Shown in pieces: positions 50,201 to 52,424 of a stretch of 52,424 nucleotides of DNA. Within the stretch, counting starts at the first letter, position 1. Every line of letters starts with the position of its first letter. This DNA comes from Algisphaera sp039180025. GTDB lineage: Bacteria; Planctomycetota; Phycisphaerae; Phycisphaerales; Phycisphaeraceae. The notes beneath the pieces are model-generated. The model saw nothing but the letters and a program-made list of their open reading frames with translations. It did not search any database and was not told where the DNA came from. The DNA lies in NCBI GenBank assembly GCA_039180025.1, contig JBCDDZ010000020.1, positions 1-52,424 of the forward strand, given 5' to 3'. A program made the position numbers and the translations under genes.

Positions 50201-52424
50201 TGAGGTTGGCGGTATTGAACTGGTCTAGCGGGTCGGCCGAGCCGTTGGTCATCAGGCCGGTGAAGCCGAGGTTCAGCAGCCCGCCGCGGTTCGCGTCGTC
50301 GTTGTCAAAGGTCAGCGCGTAGGGCGTGGTGACGTTGACGCCATTGGTCGCGTCGGTGAAGAAGGGGTCCTGGGCGTCGAGGATCGCGTCGTTGTCGTCG
50401 TCGTCGTCGTTGAGGTCGGAGACCAGGTCGTTGTCGTTGTCGGCGGGGACGTCGCCGGGGGACTGCGGGTCGGTGCCGTTGTCGATTTCGTCCTGGTTGA
50501 GGTAGCCGTCGCCGTCGAGGTCGTTGGGGTCGGTGCCGTCGGGGACCGAGACGGGCTCGAAGACGCGGACCGCTTCGCCGGGGGCGCCGTAGAGGCCCGC
50601 GACCCAGATCGTGCCGGCGAAGGGGTGGTCGTCGCCGAGGGCGGTCACGTCGAGGGGGTAGTCCCCGGCGTCGCTAAAGAAAACTTCGCTCGAGAGGACG
50701 CGGGTGCCGTCGGCGGACAGCTTGATGCGGGTGAGTTCGCCGGTGATGTTGACGGTGAGCAGGTCGCCGTTGAGGGCGTTGCCGAAGGCGGAGCCGGTGT
50801 ACTCGTCGATGCCGTTGGTGGACTCGTCGAAGGTCAGCAGCGCGCCGTCGTTGACGCCGGCGGCACGGTAGTCGCCGGGCTCGTCGTAGCCGTCGTAGAC
50901 GGGGGACTGGGGGTTGTTGTCGTTGAACGTGTTGTCGGGGTTGGCACGGGTGGGGTTGGGGTGGCCGGCGTAGAAGCCGGGCGTGAGGAGGTGGAGGTTG
51001 TCGGGTAGGGACGAGCCGCCGTTGGTCGGCGCGTTGGTGGGCTCGCCGCCGACGTAGACCGGCGGGGAGCCGAGCGAGGCGTTCGGGCCGTTGTCGGCGG
51101 TATAGACCTGGCCGTACTGGGTGAGCACCAGGTCGTAGGGGTTGCGGAGCCCGGAGGCGAAGATGTCGTAGGGTCCGTCTTCGATGAGGCGGGCCTGGTT
51201 CTGGCCGCCGTGGCCGCCGAAGGGGTCGCCGGCGTCGTCCGTGCCGGGGCGGTCCTGGTCGTCGAGGGTCGGCAGGTTGTACTTGTAAGCCTGCCCGTTG
51301 CCGTCGGTCTGCGTGGGTAGGGCTTCGAGTGCGGCGAGGTCGAGGCTCAGGACCGCGGCGCTCAGCGCGTATTCGGGCAGGTCGCCGAAGAAGCCGGACG
51401 GCGCCCCGGCGTTGGTATTGCCGCCGATGCCGACGAGCAGCTGCCGGGTCTCCGGGTTGAGGATCAGGCCGTGGGGCGCATGGTCCACCGTAGAGCGGGG
51501 CAGGCCGCGGACCAGGTCGGTTTTCTGCCACTGACCGTCGACGTATTCGAGCTTGGAGACGATGCCGGAATTGGTATCGATGGTTGAGCCGTCGTCCTGG
51601 TTGCCGAGGCGCGGGTCGCTGGAGGTGACGTAGACGACGGGGCGGTCGGCGGAGCCGGCGAGGGTCAGTCCGGTGATCAGGCGGTCGGTGTAGTTGGGGT
51701 TGAGGGTGCCGTCGTCCTCGTGGTTGGGGATCTGCTGAATCGCGTCGATGGTTTCGGAAGCGGTGACCTGGTAAGCGCCCGGGCCGGCACGCTCGAGGGT
51801 GTAGGCGTGGATCAGGCCGGTGAGGGTGCCGACGTAGAGCCGACCGTCGGGGCCCCATTCCAGGGTGGTGGGCAGGGCGGCGTCGAGCCCGGTCACGCTG
51901 CTGCTGGTAAAGCTGAGGTTGACCGGTTCGACGGCGGTCCCGGCCAGCGTGATGGCGAGGTCGGGGTTGTCGCCGTCGTGCGCGACGGTCAGGGTCGCGG
52001 CAAAGCTGCCGAGGTTCTCGGGCTGGAGGTAGACCGTGAGGTCGAGGGTCTGGCCGGGGTCGAGGGTGATCGATCCGCCCGACTTGGCGAGGAACAGGTC
52101 GCCGAAGGCGTCGGCGTCGGGGCCGGCGAACGACGTGCCGGTGAGGGTGACGGGGTCATCGCCGGGGTCGCCCGAGTGGGTAAGGGTCACCACCGCCCGG
52201 CCGAGGGTGCCGGTTTGCACCTCGCCGAAGTCGACCGAGGAAACAGACGCGGTCAGGGTGCCGGGGTCGGGGGTGGGGTCGGGGGTGGCGTTGACGGTGG
52301 AGACGCGGATGGCTTTGATGGCGGGGTTTTCGACTTCGTGGAGGAAGCGGACGTTGAGGGTGCCGTCGTCGACCCGGACGTTGAAGGTCTGGACGTTGGC
52401 GGTGAATCCGCCGGCGGTCTGAAC
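47202..52424 (-). CDS. giant multidomain secreted protein (malectin, anchor-D, propeller, CBM6-like, Kelch), 5' end outside
   Basis: At least 1740 residues are visible and the frame is still open at the window edge. In order: the end of a malectin-like domain (VRFLHEVENPAIKAIRV, about 52370-52300), a choice-of-anchor-D-like segment (VDFGEVQTGTLGRAVVTLTH, about 52250-51910), a beta-propeller of glucose/sorbosone-dehydrogenase type (about 51900-50560: WGPDGRLYVG, HGLILNPETRQLLVGIGGN), a calcium-binding Asp-rich linker (about 50545-50370), a LamG-like domain (50340-49640), a CBM6-like domain (49610-49130), and two sets of Kelch repeats (49090-47210: YVFGGF, WYDVA-like units) split by a Cys-rich CPGPQCGCASC hinge. 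It probably binds glycans outside the cell. The C-terminus has no sorting signal. Confidence 0.85.
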   Translation of the reverse strand, partial: VQTAGGFTANVQTFNVRVDDGTLNVRFLHEVENPAIKAIRVSTVNATPDPTPDPGTLTASVSSVDFGEVQTGTLGRAVVTLTHSGDPGDDPVTLTGTSFAGPDADAFGDLFLAKSGGSITLDPGQTLDLTVYLQPENLGSFAATLTVAHDGDNPDLAITLAGTAVEPVNLSFTSSSVTGLDAALPTTLEWGPDGRLYVGTLTGLIHAYTLERAGPGAYQVTASETIDAIQQIPNHEDDGTLNPNYTDRLITGLTLAGSADRPVVYVTSSDPRLGNQDDGSTIDTNSGIVSKLEYVDGQWQKTDLVRGLPRSTVDHAPHGLILNPETRQLLVGIGGNTNAGAPSGFFGDLPEYALSAAVLSLDLAALEALPTQTDGNGQAYKYNLPTLDDQDRPGTDDAGDPFGGHGGQNQARLIEDGPYDIFASGLRNPYDLVLTQYGQVYTADNGPNASLGSPPVYVGGEPTNAPTNGGSSLPDNLHLLTPGFYAGHPNPTRANPDNTFNDNNPQSPVYDGYDEPGDYRAAGVNDGALLTFDESTNGIDEYTGSAFGNALNGDLLTVNITGELTRIKLSADGTRVLSSEVFFSDAGDYPLDVTALGDDHPFAGTIWVAGLYGAPGEAVRVFEPVSVPDGTDPNDLDGDGYLNQDEIDNGTDPQSPGDVPADNDNDLVSDLNDDDDDNDAILDAQDPFFTDATNGVNVTTPYALTFDNDDANRGGLLNLGFTGLMTNGSADPLDQFNTANLTAGSAAGVLTIDNVGPGTALGPANNQDNAFQFGLNVGPDTPAFTLHTELDSVFDNAIPASGQRAGIYFGTGDQDNYVAVFVEGDGTINTVTEIEGTPTFGTGDIIGQDRFENINLFLTVDPAAGTVRAAYRLGSDAATVELADTIGFPAGWITATTAPAVGVLATSGETNDPYTVTYDFLRVDPVDPGTPTDGQTPFGGTPHAVGQIVQAEHFDHGGAGVAYVDADPDNLGNANPRPGEHVDIENTTDTGGGVNVGWILAGEYLEYTFDVPEAGAYSVDLRVALNDGPGGSFRLEANGNTTGPLTLPNTGGWQNWQTVTVDDVQLAAGNNVLRVAFDRGSGGQFVGNLNWLRVNPLGDPPPANNPLDLGDGPFQFVDAAPHPGGDRFESMTFTADNLVYVFGGFTDNLNDKLNDAWVYDIADDRWTRLADMPTTVNHLNVVYDQELNQAWFVGGFKGEFPGQPTDEAWIYDVATDTWSAGPTLPDELSSGAAAIVGRELHYIGGFPTRDLDAVTDHYVLHLDDPAAGWTTSVAAPIGRGHASAAVLGTDLYVLGGQRHHRINPTDLREVYVFDTLTDTWSQTADLPFGWSHNEPSTFAANGRIFIGGGRSSTTDRSSVNDFYAYDPGEDAWIQLPTLPDTLLGPILTVVDDPNENDGGVCPGPQCGCASCQALFGGSGVTDGLNGTDQFFAADFDDVWNTLPSLPAELGEVAGGVIDNVLYTIGDGDDGTFAYDLTTGQWTDVGADRPLPAKDQLAQVIDGKLYVLGGISYPDNAAVYDEVQIYDPATNAWSFGQSAPRQFFAAQTALIDGKIYVNGGVVPGNVSIRETYVYDPALDDWTQLADAPLARNSAATGTDGSKMYIFGGRNGGDAPGNGFDTVMVYDPVTDTWETSSGAGSSLAALPQRLGGIVNAPFINGEFYVIGGETENDPEANSVGLYDRVDIYNPLTNTWREGEPLITARHGIYPVGYAGAIYIAGGGVVSGQSESDVFEVYYANLI

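Noticed and set aside
1..52424. tRNA or rRNA genes
   Set aside because: I looked for T-loop (GGTTCRA) and rRNA signature stretches and saw none convincing; a covariance search was not possible here.

Overview
The window is very GC-rich, about two thirds by eye, densely coding, and looks chromosomal. I saw no rRNA, tRNA, CRISPR array, transposase or phage gene. Several traits point to a planctomycete, probably of the class Phycisphaerae: a pseudopilin with a DUF1559-like tail, a sigma-like multi-HTH regulator, MqnA of the futalosine menaquinone route, a giant malectin/CBM/Kelch surface protein, and an ExbB/ExbD pair embedded in a cluster of unfamiliar envelope genes. The taxonomic call is inference from gene content.

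Layout. 1-1624: 3' part of a GT-C type membrane glycosyltransferase; the window edge is abnormal. 1625-2200: unassigned transcribed-looking stretch. 2202-8123: aroK, a DciA/DUF721 protein, a sigma-like regulator overlapping mqnA, an NtrC-type sigma-54 activator, a small hypothetical gene and ispF. 8144-9940: NeuD/PglD-like acyltransferase, zinc-ribbon membrane protein and a small basic protein. 10271-14282: lipA, a PBP4-type peptidase and a lipoprotein hydrolase, chained by stop/start overlaps or very short spacing. 14510-17801: ctaA, ctaB and an ABC ATPase, joined by ATGA overlaps. 18424-25381: pabB, rpmE (type B), a class IV aminotransferase, a membrane protein, a pseudopilin, a DUF89 protein and hisH. 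25474-30764: OmpA-like lipoprotein, prepilin peptidase, xseB and xseA, with a DUF4062-transmembrane gene between xseB and xseA. 30810-33282: a likely D-glutamate pair, dgcN-dgcA. 33481-39501: gapA, pdxA, a Gfo/Idh/MocA oxidoreductase and two tandem CNNM/CorC-type proteins. 39640-46864: prfA, then a cluster of eight envelope genes around a minimal ExbB, an ExbD and a TonB-like proline-rich protein. 47202 to the window end: a multidomain secreted protein of more than 1700 residues, running off the edge.

The most striking structure is not a gene. A G-rich 12-base unit, roughly GGGGG-NNN-TTCC, is tandemly repeated at several places: in the glycosyltransferase, pabB, xseA and exbB genes, and in intergenic DNA. 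It keeps the G-rich strand on the coding strand but is read in two different frames, so it is a DNA-level repeat rather than a protein motif. Its regularly spaced G runs fit the G-quadruplex consensus. The same decamer, GCCCCCGGAA / TTCCGGGGGC, forms inverted ends of 66-67 bp segments inside dgcN and ntrC. Several conserved enzymes (LipA, PabB, PdxA, XseA, DgcN) carry in-frame insertions that their families lack, some with this repeat. I infer a genome-wide family of short repeats tolerated in coding sequence, comparable in behaviour to Rickettsia palindromic elements but unrelated in sequence.

The second candidate for something undescribed is the exbB-exbD-tonB-like cluster (40978-46864). 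It combines a lipoprotein, secreted helical proteins, a TPR-like protein and a repeated C-terminal helical module, with no TonB-dependent receptor or Pal in sight.
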